DNA of 64,000 bases from a virus. Each line of letters begins with the position of its first letter. Position 1 is the stretch's first letter. Position numbers and translations under genes: made by a program. The stretch is taken from the IMG/VR virus record IMGVR_UViG_3300030099_008323, positions 62,001-126,000 of that record; one strand, written 5' to 3'. The notes beneath the pieces were generated by a model, which saw only the letters and a list, made by a program, of their open reading frames with translations, searched no databases and was not told where the DNA came from. This document shows, one piece after another, positions 1 to 7,639 of this stretch.

Positions 1-49
1 CCAGCTCTTCTTTAATAATTTGTTTTAATTTTGATCTTGTAATCTTCAC
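1..49 (-). CDS. 5' end of a phage protein with MKITRSKLKQIIKEEL N-terminus (partial)
   Basis: Only the first 16 codons lie in the window; the gene runs off the left edge. The start is a GTG at 49 that overlaps the stop of the preceding gene (GTGA). It is preceded by a strong Shine-Dalgarno (GGAGG, 8 bases upstream). The visible residues, MKITRSKLKQIIKEEL, are a basic amphipathic opening that I recognise as a recurrent N-terminus of marine phage proteins of otherwise unrelated function. It includes I-K-E, which fits the (L/I)-x-E cleavage motif of T4-type prohead proteases. Function beyond that cannot be seen. Confidence 0.6.
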   Translation of the reverse strand, partial: MKITRSKLKQIIKEEL

Positions 50-240
50 TTTCCGTGCCTCCATTGTGTTGCGAGGTCGACAAGTGCTTGTGACCCAATA
101 TAAGCTAATGTGACTGCAACCCAGTCCTCGCTAGTCAAAGCGTTCATATAAACGAGATACGTAGCTGTACCCCACGCTAAAAACTTTCTTGAAATAAATC
201 GCTCGACGTGTTTGTCAAGCCATGCTCTTACTTGTGACAT
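46..240 (-). CDS. small putative membrane protein, holin-like
   Basis: A 64-residue protein. It has a charged N-terminus (about residues 1-18), two hydrophobic stretches (about 20-35 and 40-56) and a short basic end, so it probably sits in the host inner membrane as a small two-pass or hairpin protein. Size and layout resemble small phage holin or holin-like proteins, but no diagnostic motif is present, and lysis is only a guess. The ATG at 240 is supported by a good ribosome binding site (AGGGGG about 9 bases upstream). The stop overlaps the GTG start of the next gene by four bases, which suggests translational coupling. Confidence 0.55.
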   Translation of the reverse strand: MSQVRAWLDKHVERFISRKFLAWGTATYLVYMNALTSEDWVAVTLAYIGSQALVDLATQWRHGK

Positions 241-260
241 AATATAGACCCCCTAACATA

Positions 261-270
261 CTAAATAGTT
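261..270 (+). promoter_or_regulatory. intergenic TAAATAG element, copy 1
   Basis: CTAAATAGTT (core TAAATAG at 262-268) lies in the 56-base gap upstream of the small membrane protein. On the coding strand it reads AACTATTTAG. It is one of five copies in intergenic gaps; see the finding. Orientation and function are unknown. On the plus strand it resembles the T4-type late promoter core (TATAAATA), but no gene is read in that direction. Confidence 0.3.
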
Positions 271-296
271 TAAATTTTACTAATAAGCCACATCTC

Positions 297-695
297 TTAA
301 AGACCTGTGAATGTAATTCTTTCACGATCGATACCCATATTATTTTTCCTAAGAAGATCTTGTATACTATCTCGCACAGCTTCTTTTTGTGAGTCCGTAA
401 TTTTCTTATATGTATCGCGCAGTTCATCATCTGTCATGCTAGTTTTAGTTAGAGATCTCATAAGATCAATGAAAATTTCAGGTGTGACCTGTATGTTATT
501 AACAACTTTTACAACCGGCCTTATCTTTATCTGCTCTTCTTCTGACTCCGGCGGGAGCTGTGGCGTCGACACATCTAAACTTTGGCCTCCAATCGTTGAT
601 CCATGGTCTTGGTCAGAATATGGAAGAGATCTACCTCCGCGAGTAGCTTCAGACTCACTAACATATCTTCTCCAATTTTCAAACAATTGTTTCAT
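297..695 (-). CDS. hypothetical phage protein with possible capsid-targeting N-terminus
   Basis: A 132-residue protein of unknown function. It opens with MKQLFENWRRYVSES, the kind of short amphipathic N-terminus seen on many phage virion-packaged proteins. L-F-E at residues 4-6 fits the T4 gp21 cleavage rule (L/I)-x-E. The middle (about 20-60) is acidic and proline-rich, probably disordered. The C-terminal half (about 65-125) is charged and predicted helical by eye. No enzymatic motif is visible. The ATG at 695 has no clear Shine-Dalgarno; instead the 13 bases ending 3 before the ATG (GACTATTTATAAC) nearly match the leader of the upstream gene. A packaged internal protein is a reasonable guess, not shown. 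Confidence 0.5.
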   Translation of the reverse strand: MKQLFENWRRYVSESEATRGGRSLPYSDQDHGSTIGGQSLDVSTPQLPPESEEEQIKIRPVVKVVNNIQVTPEIFIDLMRSLTKTSMTDDELRDTYKKITDSQKEAVRDSIQDLLRKNNMGIDRERITFTGL

Positions 696-700
696 AGTTA

Positions 701-707
701 TAAATAG
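701..707 (+). promoter_or_regulatory. intergenic TAAATAG element, copy 2
   Basis: It lies within TATAAATAGT (699-708) in the 35-base gap between the fibre-like gene and the 132-residue gene. On the coding strand it reads GACTATTTATAAC, three bases before the ATG. It is a perfect plus-strand match to the T4 late core TATAAATA, but that points away from the downstream gene. Confidence 0.3.
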
Positions 708-730
708 TCATACTTTTGCTCTTTTACCAG

Positions 731-1774
731 TTATGTTGTGGTATCATATTCCCATACGCATGTTACAAAAGTATCGTTCATGCCAGCATTAGGGTTAATA
801 CTAACTGCCAAAGTATCACCAGCAGAAAAACTATGTGACTGAGATGTAAAATCAAATGTTTGAGTTGTATCAACTGCCAAAGATGCAGTCACAGCTGCGA
901 CTGCGGCAGAGTTTTCATTGACCTCTAATCCAACTGCAGTCGCACCAGATGCTCCACCTCCAGACGCTCCAGCACACTTTATTAAAACTTTTACTAGCTT
1001 TCCATCATAGGGCGCAATCCAGTGGGTCCATTCACTAGCAGCGTGGCTTGATGCATTAACATCTGATGTAGTGTTAATAGGTAAATAGCGAAGAACAGAA
1101 GAGTTCCCATCGTTAAAAGAGTGATGAGTAAAATAATAATATTTAGCTTTTATAGTACTGGAAAAGCGAAATTCAGCTTCATCTTCCATCCAAGTTATTG
1201 TGCCATCATTACTATTTGCATTGAAGGTTAAAACAACATCCGTATCTCCGCCCTCGCCAATGCTAACGGCATCAGACTGCAAATCAATTAAAGTACCAGC
1301 GTCTAAGACAATATCTGTAGCTACAATCTCTAAATCATTTGCAGTTGGCGAGTTAATAAAAGAGTTAGTATCTCTAAAATTAATTTTGCCTGCGGCTCCA
1401 AGCGTCAAGTCTGTGCCATCAAAAGTAAGACTAGATTCAACAGCAAAAGTATTATCACTAGTGACCCAAGAGATAATTCCATTATCGGTATCACCCGAAA
1501 CAGACCTTGCGGACCCGCCGGCGCCTGAGGCCGTTGTCTTAATAACTCTATTATCTGAGTTTAAGGCTAAAAAACTAGCAGTATTCGCGATGGATCCAGC
1601 AGCGATATTTTGAAAATTAACGCCACCTTCAACTTTTAGATCCCCGCCCACGTGAAGAGTCGACTGTGGTTTTGTTTTGCCAACACCAATTCTAGTGTTT
1701 TTTTCATCTAAAAATAAAGTTTTGCCATCATTTAATAGCTTCTGAAGTTCTCTTTTTTTAGATGGAGTAGGCAT
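731..1774 (-). CDS. putative tail fibre / surface-exposed virion protein
   Basis: A 347-residue protein rich in Ala, Ser, Thr, Gly and Asp. Around residues 38-50 it has the LHVGGDLKVEGG pattern that opens many trimeric fibre shafts (a repeating hydrophobic-x-hydrophobic strand layout). Short beta repeats follow to about residue 220, then a C-terminal portion (about 235-347) that looks like a compact all-beta receptor-binding or jelly-roll domain. It probably forms a fibre or spike on the virion; receptor unknown. No chaperone or enzyme motif is seen. The start ATG (1774) lacks a Shine-Dalgarno and follows GACTATTTATTAC directly. The gene begins 12 bases after the SbcD-SbcC gene. Confidence 0.6.
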   Translation of the reverse strand: MPTPSKKRELQKLLNDGKTLFLDEKNTRIGVGKTKPQSTLHVGGDLKVEGGVNFQNIAAGSIANTASFLALNSDNRVIKTTASGAGGSARSVSGDTDNGIISWVTSDNTFAVESSLTFDGTDLTLGAAGKINFRDTNSFINSPTANDLEIVATDIVLDAGTLIDLQSDAVSIGEGGDTDVVLTFNANSNDGTITWMEDEAEFRFSSTIKAKYYYFTHHSFNDGNSSVLRYLPINTTSDVNASSHAASEWTHWIAPYDGKLVKVLIKCAGASGGGASGATAVGLEVNENSAAVAAVTASLAVDTTQTFDFTSQSHSFSAGDTLAVSINPNAGMNDTFVTCVWEYDTTT

Positions 1775-1778
1775 GTAA

Positions 1779-1785
1779 TAAATAG
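1779..1785 (+). promoter_or_regulatory. intergenic TAAATAG element, copy 3
   Basis: It occupies most of the 12-base gap between the SbcD-SbcC stop and the ATG of the fibre-like gene. The plus strand reads AATAAATAGTC (1777-1787). The coding strand reads GACTATTTATTAC followed immediately by ATG, nearly identical to copy 2. Confidence 0.3.
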
Positions 1786-1786
1786 T

Positions 1787-4700
1787 CTACTCATTAACAT
1801 ATGCCTTGCCTTCTATTTTCTCAATCATAATTTGCCTGTCGACAATATCCTTCAGAGAATCTAAGTGTGATATTAAAAGCACAGTTTTAAACTGAGTTTT
1901 GATCATATCTAAAATTCTAATAAATCCTTCCATATTTTCAGCATCCAAAGCAGTGCCTGGCTCATCCAAGATGAATATGTCACCTTTTGGAAGTGTTGAT
2001 ACATTTAATAAAGCAAGGCGAATGGCCATAGCTGCAATAGTTTTCTCTGCTCCGGAGCCCATCTCAATTGGGCGTGCGTCATAACTCGGATGCTTTATCA
2101 GTATATCAAGTTTCTTGTCATCATTTTCAAAGAAAACTTCAAAGTCAACAATGTTTGTCAATATTTTAGAAATCTCATCGTTTATGAGAGGAAGTCTTTT
2201 TTTAATTATATCATATGAAATTCCGTTTGCATGCATGCAGCGCATAAAAAGATCAGCGGTTGTATAGGCCTGCTGCATATCTTCATAGCTATTTCGCTGT
2301 GCAATTAACTCCGTATTTTTCTGCTCAAAACGACCAACTGAGGTGTATAAATCGATTAATTCTAATTTTTGTGTTTCTACTATCTTCTCCAAAGATAATA
2401 TTTCTTGTGATAGGTGTACTTCTTGTTTCTGTAGATCTTCAAGATTTTCTATAACTTCTCTATTTTCTTCATAAAGCTTCTCTTTTTCTTCTAAGGTTTC
2501 TAAAAGAGAGCTAGCTTTTAAAAGTTTAATCTTATCTTTCTCAATATCAATTTTTAGAGTTGACACCTCATTTCTTATAGCTACACCTCTCTCTTGAAGA
2601 AGAATATATTTACTAGAATATTCATCTAGCTTGTCGACATTCATTTCGTCTAACTTATTCTGTAAAGTTTTTTTATTTAGAGTTAGTTGATTTAAGCCAA
2701 TTTTAACTCTGTTTGTGTCATCGATTGCATATCTAGCATCAGAAACAAAATAACATTTTTCTTGCAGCTTGTGATTACACGGAGCAGATTTAAGCAATTC
2801 AATTTTTTTCTCAATTATCTGCTTTCTTGCCTTGTGCTTTGAAATTTTGTCTTCAATTTCCTGCAGCCTTTGTATAAATTCACTTGCAATTTGTTTTTTA
2901 TTATTAACATCTTCAATGTCGAAGCTATCAATAAAATTTTCAATTTTCTGTAGGAGTGCCTCTTCATCAACTACCCTTTCTCTTTTTTTCTTGAGATTGA
3001 CTTCTATCTTTGAAGCTTCAGTTTTAACAGTCTTCAATTTATCTAGAACTTGTTTAATATCAATTACTTCATTAGGAATTGATTTAATTTGATTTTGTAT
3101 GCCGCTTAAAGAATTTTTACAAGTCTGCAAAGCCAATATTTTTTCTTCGCTTAATCTTTGACGATTTAAGAGCTTTGTCTCCACTCTAGCTAGTTCAGTA
3201 TTAGATTGTTTTATTTCTTCATTTAAATTACGATCGGACATCTTACGAATAGCGCCTTTGAGATCGCTTGATTCGTCTTTTGCTAGTTTAAACTTCCGCT
3301 CAAAAATCTCTAAATCTAAAAATTTTGCTAATATTTCTTTTCTTCTTGTAGAACCTTCATTGATATAAGATAGTGATTCCAGCTGACTGGCCATTGAGGT
3401 AGTAAGAAAATCCTCAATTGTTCCAAATATTTTACGAATATTTTTGTCAGTTTGCATCCTGGTGATGCCGTTTAGGCTGGTGCTTACATCAGTTGCGTTA
3501 TCATAAACATTAAACTCTACATCAGTTTTCGCCTCATCAGTTTCTTTTCCTTTTAACTTTTTAGTGTATTTAGTGCTTTTTCTTTCAATACTATAGGTTT
3601 TAGTGCCTATATCAATCTCAACATAGCCGCGGCACCAGTCTTCGTCCTGGTTGATAAGATTAAAATTCTTCCTATTGTTTTTTGAAGTTGTATTGTATAT
3701 GGTATACAGGATACTATCAATAATACTTGATTTACCGGAAAAATTTTTTCCTAAGATGCCAACAATCCCCTCCATTTTTGAAAAATCAATACAATTTGAT
3801 TCTCCATAATTAAAAAGATTATCCCACGCGACTTTACTAAACTTCCAATTAATGTTTCTTCTTACATCCTCCTCATCTTCAACAACAGCGTTAAATTTTC
3901 TGTTCATATCAAAAACTTGTTTGAGCGCGGTAGAGCTTGGTTGGTAGTCCTTTAAGTATTCGTCAATAAACTCCTCTTGTACTGCGATATCGCGGAGATC
4001 TTCTTGAATTAAGCCATTTGTTAGTTCTTCAACAGAGCCTCTGTCGCCGGCAGATTTGTTCAAATAAGTAATGGCCTCGGGCTTAAAACGCACCTTAGCA
4101 ACATCTACCGCGCGCCTAACAACATCTAACGGCAAATTATTCTCAGAAATTAGCCGTAATCTTGCATTTTTTTGCACTTCAAGCTTATTAGGCAGTCTAC
4201 CTTTAGGAGTCAGTCTAATAGTTATAAAAGGCTTGGGATTGCGTAAAATTATATGCTTGCAAGTAAATGTATCTTTACCTTTGATATCCCAAATCAAAAA
4301 ACCTTTATCGTTGGTTTCCCCGTGGTTTTGTTGTACCGTCGAACCCGGATAACGTATTTTTCCCGCTTTGTCAAGGGCTTGATTGGTTTTGTGTATATCT
4401 CCAAGAAAACCATAATCAAAATTATTAAAAATATTAATATCATCTTCACCGTGCTCCATTGTCCAACCGGTATCAGTTTTTACGCCGCTAATCGAGCCAT
4501 GATACAGAGCAATATTAATTCGCTCGTTGCAGGTGGGATTTTGCCAATTATCTCTATCGAAAACCGAAAGGACATTAATAGTAAATTTCTCATCTAATTT
4601 TGTCTCTCCTGAGTTCTTAAGTAAATATAAGTTTGTGTGATTTAAAGCATCAATAATTGGAGATAAGGCATCTTGACGACTTGAGTTTTTCAAATTACCA

Positions 4701-4942
4701 TCATGATTGCCTAAAATCACATATGTTGGTGCAATATCTGCTAAGCTCGATAAAAAATTTGAGCACATTTCAACAAACTCTGGACTAATTTGAGTTTTTG
4801 TATGGGCAATATCTCCGCAATGTACAATGTAATCGGGCTTTTCTTGTCTCAGCTTCTCATATAAATTTTTAAAAACAGTTCTATATTCTTTGTGATATTT
4901 TAAATTACGAATGTGAGTATCTGCTATGTGTGCAAACTTCAT
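1787..4942 (-). CDS. SbcD-SbcC (T4 gp47-gp46) fusion: recombination nuclease/ATPase
   Basis: A 1051-residue protein that joins both halves of the Mre11-Rad50-type DNA end-processing complex. The N-terminal calcineurin-like phosphoesterase (about 1-340) has all metal-site motifs: D8/H10, D44, N79-H80-D81, H148, and D182/H184 in GDIH. The ATPase part has Walker A GKNFSGKS (398-405), two long coiled-coil arms (about 540-710 and 740-890), an ABC signature SGAEK (963-967) and Walker B/D-loop IFILDEPGTALD (989-1000). The hook at the arm tip is C722-x7-C730, with a His at 724, not the usual CxxC. In T4 the two functions are separate genes (47, 46), needed for recombination-dependent replication. I chose the inner ATG at 4942 (MKFAHIADTHI), five codons inside the longest frame, because it has a GGAG five bases upstream. 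Confidence 0.93.
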   Translation of the reverse strand: MKFAHIADTHIRNLKYHKEYRTVFKNLYEKLRQEKPDYIVHCGDIAHTKTQISPEFVEMCSNFLSSLADIAPTYVILGNHDGNLKNSSRQDALSPIIDALNHTNLYLLKNSGETKLDEKFTINVLSVFDRDNWQNPTCNERINIALYHGSISGVKTDTGWTMEHGEDDINIFNNFDYGFLGDIHKTNQALDKAGKIRYPGSTVQQNHGETNDKGFLIWDIKGKDTFTCKHIILRNPKPFITIRLTPKGRLPNKLEVQKNARLRLISENNLPLDVVRRAVDVAKVRFKPEAITYLNKSAGDRGSVEELTNGLIQEDLRDIAVQEEFIDEYLKDYQPSSTALKQVFDMNRKFNAVVEDEEDVRRNINWKFSKVAWDNLFNYGESNCIDFSKMEGIVGILGKNFSGKSSIIDSILYTIYNTTSKNNRKNFNLINQDEDWCRGYVEIDIGTKTYSIERKSTKYTKKLKGKETDEAKTDVEFNVYDNATDVSTSLNGITRMQTDKNIRKIFGTIEDFLTTSMASQLESLSYINEGSTRRKEILAKFLDLEIFERKFKLAKDESSDLKGAIRKMSDRNLNEEIKQSNTELARVETKLLNRQRLSEEKILALQTCKNSLSGIQNQIKSIPNEVIDIKQVLDKLKTVKTEASKIEVNLKKKRERVVDEEALLQKIENFIDSFDIEDVNNKKQIASEFIQRLQEIEDKISKHKARKQIIEKKIELLKSAPCNHKLQEKCYFVSDARYAIDDTNRVKIGLNQLTLNKKTLQNKLDEMNVDKLDEYSSKYILLQERGVAIRNEVSTLKIDIEKDKIKLLKASSLLETLEEKEKLYEENREVIENLEDLQKQEVHLSQEILSLEKIVETQKLELIDLYTSVGRFEQKNTELIAQRNSYEDMQQAYTTADLFMRCMHANGISYDIIKKRLPLINDEISKILTNIVDFEVFFENDDKKLDILIKHPSYDARPIEMGSGAEKTIAAMAIRLALLNVSTLPKGDIFILDEPGTALDAENMEGFIRILDMIKTQFKTVLLISHLDSLKDIVDRQIMIEKIEGKAYVNE

Positions 4943-4975
4943 GTATTCTCCGGTCATAACAATATAAAAACAAAA

Positions 4976-4983
4976 TATTTATT
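4976..4983 (-). promoter_or_regulatory. candidate late-type promoter core AATAAATA
   Basis: The minus strand reads CAATAAATATTTT, matching NATAAATA, the late core of T4-like phages. It sits 34 bases before the chosen start of the SbcD-SbcC gene, in the correct direction, and a gp55-like sigma factor is encoded in the window. The DNA is AT-rich, so a chance match is possible. Confidence 0.25.
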
Positions 4984-4989
4984 GTATTG

Positions 4990-5931
4990 CTAAATATTGA
5001 TAATTCTATTCAAAAGGTAAGTATCAGAATCAATAGCCACAGACTGGCTTTTTCTTTGCTCAAATGTTTTTATAGGCATCTCTGCTACATCATCATAAAG
5101 TGAAGTATCAATTAGATTAGTTTTAATATTGTGTTTCAATAAAAGATTAATAATAATATTAGTTTTTCTGTCAGCATCATTGTCTAGTGCTAAAAATACT
5201 TTAGTATCATGATTGACAATTTTCTGCAGTAAATATGAATTTTTGTTTAGAGTTGACCCTAGAATCGGTATTGAGTTTTCTCCGGCTCTCACAGCATCAA
5301 ACACTCCCTCTACCAGCACAATATCTTTATCAAAATCAATGTAAAGCTCATTAAAAATTATATCTTTAGAGAAACTAGGGTTTAGATACTTCTTCCAGCT
5401 ACCATCATAGGATCTAGCTATAAAATAATTTAATCTACCACTTTCGTTGAAAGATGGAATAATAATGCGGCCTCCAAACTTACCAGATGCACAGTAACCC
5501 ATCTTCCACCTGATTATATCTTGTTGTGTAAGCCCACGACTATACAAATAATTTAATGGTCTAGTTGCTGTAGAGGGTAGGTTTTTGTTAACCAATGAAA
5601 CAAATTTTTTTGGAAGTTCAATTTTCTGTTCTTCAACCTCGTCAGCCTCACCAAAAAGTTTTTCAACAAAATTGTTAATCTCAATCTGCTGGTCAAATGA
5701 AAGCCATTCTTTTCTGGTTGATAGACTAGCTTCATTTTTGATAATTGTATACAGGTTTCTACCAGACCAATCACAGACCCAACATTTAAAAACATTTTTC
5801 TCAATATTAACTGCTAATTTTTTTTTGTGATGGTTACATTTAGGACAGCTAAAGAGCAATTGAGAGTGGTTTTCTTGAAAATATGCTCCGAGGACCTCTT
5901 TTAATATTTTAATTTTTTTTATTTTTGACAT
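4990..5931 (-). CDS. DNA primase (CHC2 zinc finger + Toprim)
   Basis: A 313-residue primase of the T4 gp61/DnaG type that makes RNA primers for lagging-strand synthesis. The zinc-binding domain has C29-x2-C32 and C50-x2-C53 (FSCPKC, FKCWVC). The Toprim catalytic core shows E208 in LVEGVFDA and the acidic triad in LALDNDAD (D250, D252, D254). It is much shorter than bacterial DnaG, with no C-terminal helicase-interaction domain visible. I place the start at the ATG at 5931 (MSKIKKIK); the longer frame would need a TTG at 5961. It overlaps the end of the resolvase gene by 13 bases and is followed by the SbcD-SbcC fusion, forming a recombination/replication cluster. Confidence 0.88.
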   Translation of the reverse strand: MSKIKKIKILKEVLGAYFQENHSQLLFSCPKCNHHKKKLAVNIEKNVFKCWVCDWSGRNLYTIIKNEASLSTRKEWLSFDQQIEINNFVEKLFGEADEVEEQKIELPKKFVSLVNKNLPSTATRPLNYLYSRGLTQQDIIRWKMGYCASGKFGGRIIIPSFNESGRLNYFIARSYDGSWKKYLNPSFSKDIIFNELYIDFDKDIVLVEGVFDAVRAGENSIPILGSTLNKNSYLLQKIVNHDTKVFLALDNDADRKTNIIINLLLKHNIKTNLIDTSLYDDVAEMPIKTFEQRKSQSVAIDSDTYLLNRIINI

Positions 5932-6434
5932 TGAAGATAACCAGCTTGAGCAATAACCCAACTATCTGCCTTGTCAAAACAGTATGGCTTGGGGTTGCCA
6001 TGCTTAGTATATTCTATAAGAACATCCGAAACATTGTCAATCACATGCTGTATAACAACTTGTTTCGCTTTCACTCCTTTCGGCACTTTAATCCCACATT
6101 TTTTTCTTGCTGATGTAGCGGCGATATATTCAGGCTTTAATTTTAATATGCTGTAGCACAGCCAAGATACAATACCATTAAAGCGTGATAGTGTAGATAG
6201 AGTTTTGGCTGATGAAAAACCACTTCGAAAACTCTGCAGAGATTGTTCAATATAGACTCTTTTAATAAAAAAAGAAGATTTCAGATCGCCAATCTTGTCT
6301 TCGACGACCTTGGCCTTTTCAAAAAAATCTTTGTACTTTCTTAAATCCCAACCTTCATTATAGATGACGTTACCTGCCTCATCAATAATTGTGGCACCTG
6401 TTATGCTAGTGCTAATATCTAATCCTAAAATCAT
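5919..6434 (-). CDS. RuvC-like Holliday junction resolvase
   Basis: A 171-residue protein of the RuvC/RNase H-fold resolvase group, the length of bacterial RuvC. The four acidic catalytic positions are visible: D6 in ILGLDIST, E63 in VYIEQSL, and D154/D157 in CFDKADSW near the C-terminus. It should resolve branched DNA during phage recombination and before packaging, a role T4 gives to the unrelated endonuclease VII. It lies just upstream of primase and SbcD-SbcC in the same direction and overlaps the primase. No Shine-Dalgarno is evident before the ATG. Confidence 0.85.
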   Translation of the reverse strand: MILGLDISTSITGATIIDEAGNVIYNEGWDLRKYKDFFEKAKVVEDKIGDLKSSFFIKRVYIEQSLQSFRSGFSSAKTLSTLSRFNGIVSWLCYSILKLKPEYIAATSARKKCGIKVPKGVKAKQVVIQHVIDNVSDVLIEYTKHGNPKPYCFDKADSWVIAQAGYLQCQK

Positions 6435-6446
6435 TTATAGATTATA

Positions 6447-7625
6447 TCATATATCAAGCTTGAGTTTAAATGTATAACTTCGTTCTTCTAGCTTTTTAAC
6501 TGGATTTGCTAATGATGCGATTGCAATTAAATTTCTATTTTCGTCGTAAACTCCAACTTTAGAAATATATGTTATTGGTTTAAAACTAGCCGAGTATCCT
6601 TTGTAGCTGCTAGAAACTATATTTTTTATGCCAGCGGTATTATTTTGCACATAAAAACTGCTGCCTGATAATGCATATAAATTGCCAGTAACATAAGTTG
6701 GATTGTTGGAAAAATTCAATTGATTTTCTTTAGCGTGTGCAAACATTGTTATAGTGTTAACATGATTAACACCATTAAACTCTATACTAAAGCTAGAACT
6801 TGGCGCGTGGGAGTGAGCATTTGTGGTTGCAAAATATTGCCAAGAGGGAGACACAAAGCTTGCGCCGGAGCCAGGGCCATACTTGTCTCTATTAGCCGAT
6901 CCGCTTGGACCTTTTAAATCAGCACTTGAGGTTAACACCAAAAAGCCTTCGTTGTACATCGCTACGCCGACAACTTGATTCGTCAATGTACCTGTTGTTT
7001 GTATTATTTCGCCATTTCTGTTTATATCAGAAGCTTCTGCAATTAACGTACCAGTAATATAATATTTTAATTTAATCGAGCCTTTCTTGATCGATGAGCC
7101 ATAAAAAATTGAAGGTATCTGAATCAATTTTATAATATTAGACTCTAAAGAGTTTATTGTTCTATCTTCATAATTATATTGATAGTGCGGGCTTAATCCT
7201 GTATAATAATTTAAACTATTTTGCATGGCTTGCAGAATAGTCTTTTTGCGGCCTGTGAAAGAAGCTGCAAATAAATCAGAATGAATTGAGGAAGTGACAA
7301 CATAACTTCCTTGGATTGTATCCCCCATATCATTATTAAGAGTATAATCACTCAATGAGATAGTGTTAAAGGAAGTAAAATTACCTCTCTTAGTAATAAA
7401 AGGAAATATTAATTGGTTACTCGGCCTATTGACGTTTAAATCGTAAAGATTGACGCAGCCATTAGGTGTGTTACTGTTTTCAAACTCTTGATCAGTGTTG
7501 TTATAATAGATTGAACTTGTATATATAAAAAACTTTGTTTTTGGATAAGTTTTTATAGTATTTATTAATACATCATTTTTATCAAATTTAAAAAAATTAC
7601 CATATTCTGGTACGTGAGATGGCAT
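6447..7625 (-). CDS. virion structural protein, paralogue of the next upstream gene
   Basis: A 392-residue Ser/Asn/Tyr-rich protein with no enzymatic motif. Its last 80 residues (NPTYVTG, then YVQNN, YISKVGVYDENRNLIAIASLANPVKK, ending in FKLKLDI) align by eye with the end of the 366-residue protein at 7640-8740. I recognise this C-terminal module from phage tail and baseplate proteins of marine myoviruses. It probably forms part of the tail tip. The start ATG (7625) has a strong ribosome binding site (GGGGAGG). It is the last gene of the structural block before the recombination genes. Confidence 0.6.
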   Translation of the reverse strand: MPSHVPEYGNFFKFDKNDVLINTIKTYPKTKFFIYTSSIYYNNTDQEFENSNTPNGCVNLYDLNVNRPSNQLIFPFITKRGNFTSFNTISLSDYTLNNDMGDTIQGSYVVTSSIHSDLFAASFTGRKKTILQAMQNSLNYYTGLSPHYQYNYEDRTINSLESNIIKLIQIPSIFYGSSIKKGSIKLKYYITGTLIAEASDINRNGEIIQTTGTLTNQVVGVAMYNEGFLVLTSSADLKGPSGSANRDKYGPGSGASFVSPSWQYFATTNAHSHAPSSSFSIEFNGVNHVNTITMFAHAKENQLNFSNNPTYVTGNLYALSGSSFYVQNNTAGIKNIVSSSYKGYSASFKPITYISKVGVYDENRNLIAIASLANPVKKLEERSYTFKLKLDI

Positions 7626-7639
7626 AAACTACCTCCCCA

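Noticed and set aside
307-792. 161-residue plus-strand frame covering the 132-residue gene and part of the fibre-like gene
   Set aside because: It is antisense to two genes with coherent products, lacks a ribosome binding site, and its translation is low-complexity Ser/Leu/Val typical of antisense frames.
1200-1613. 137-residue plus-strand frame in the fibre-like gene
   Set aside because: Shadow of the Ser/Thr/Ala-rich fibre codons; no start site and no gene on this strand elsewhere.
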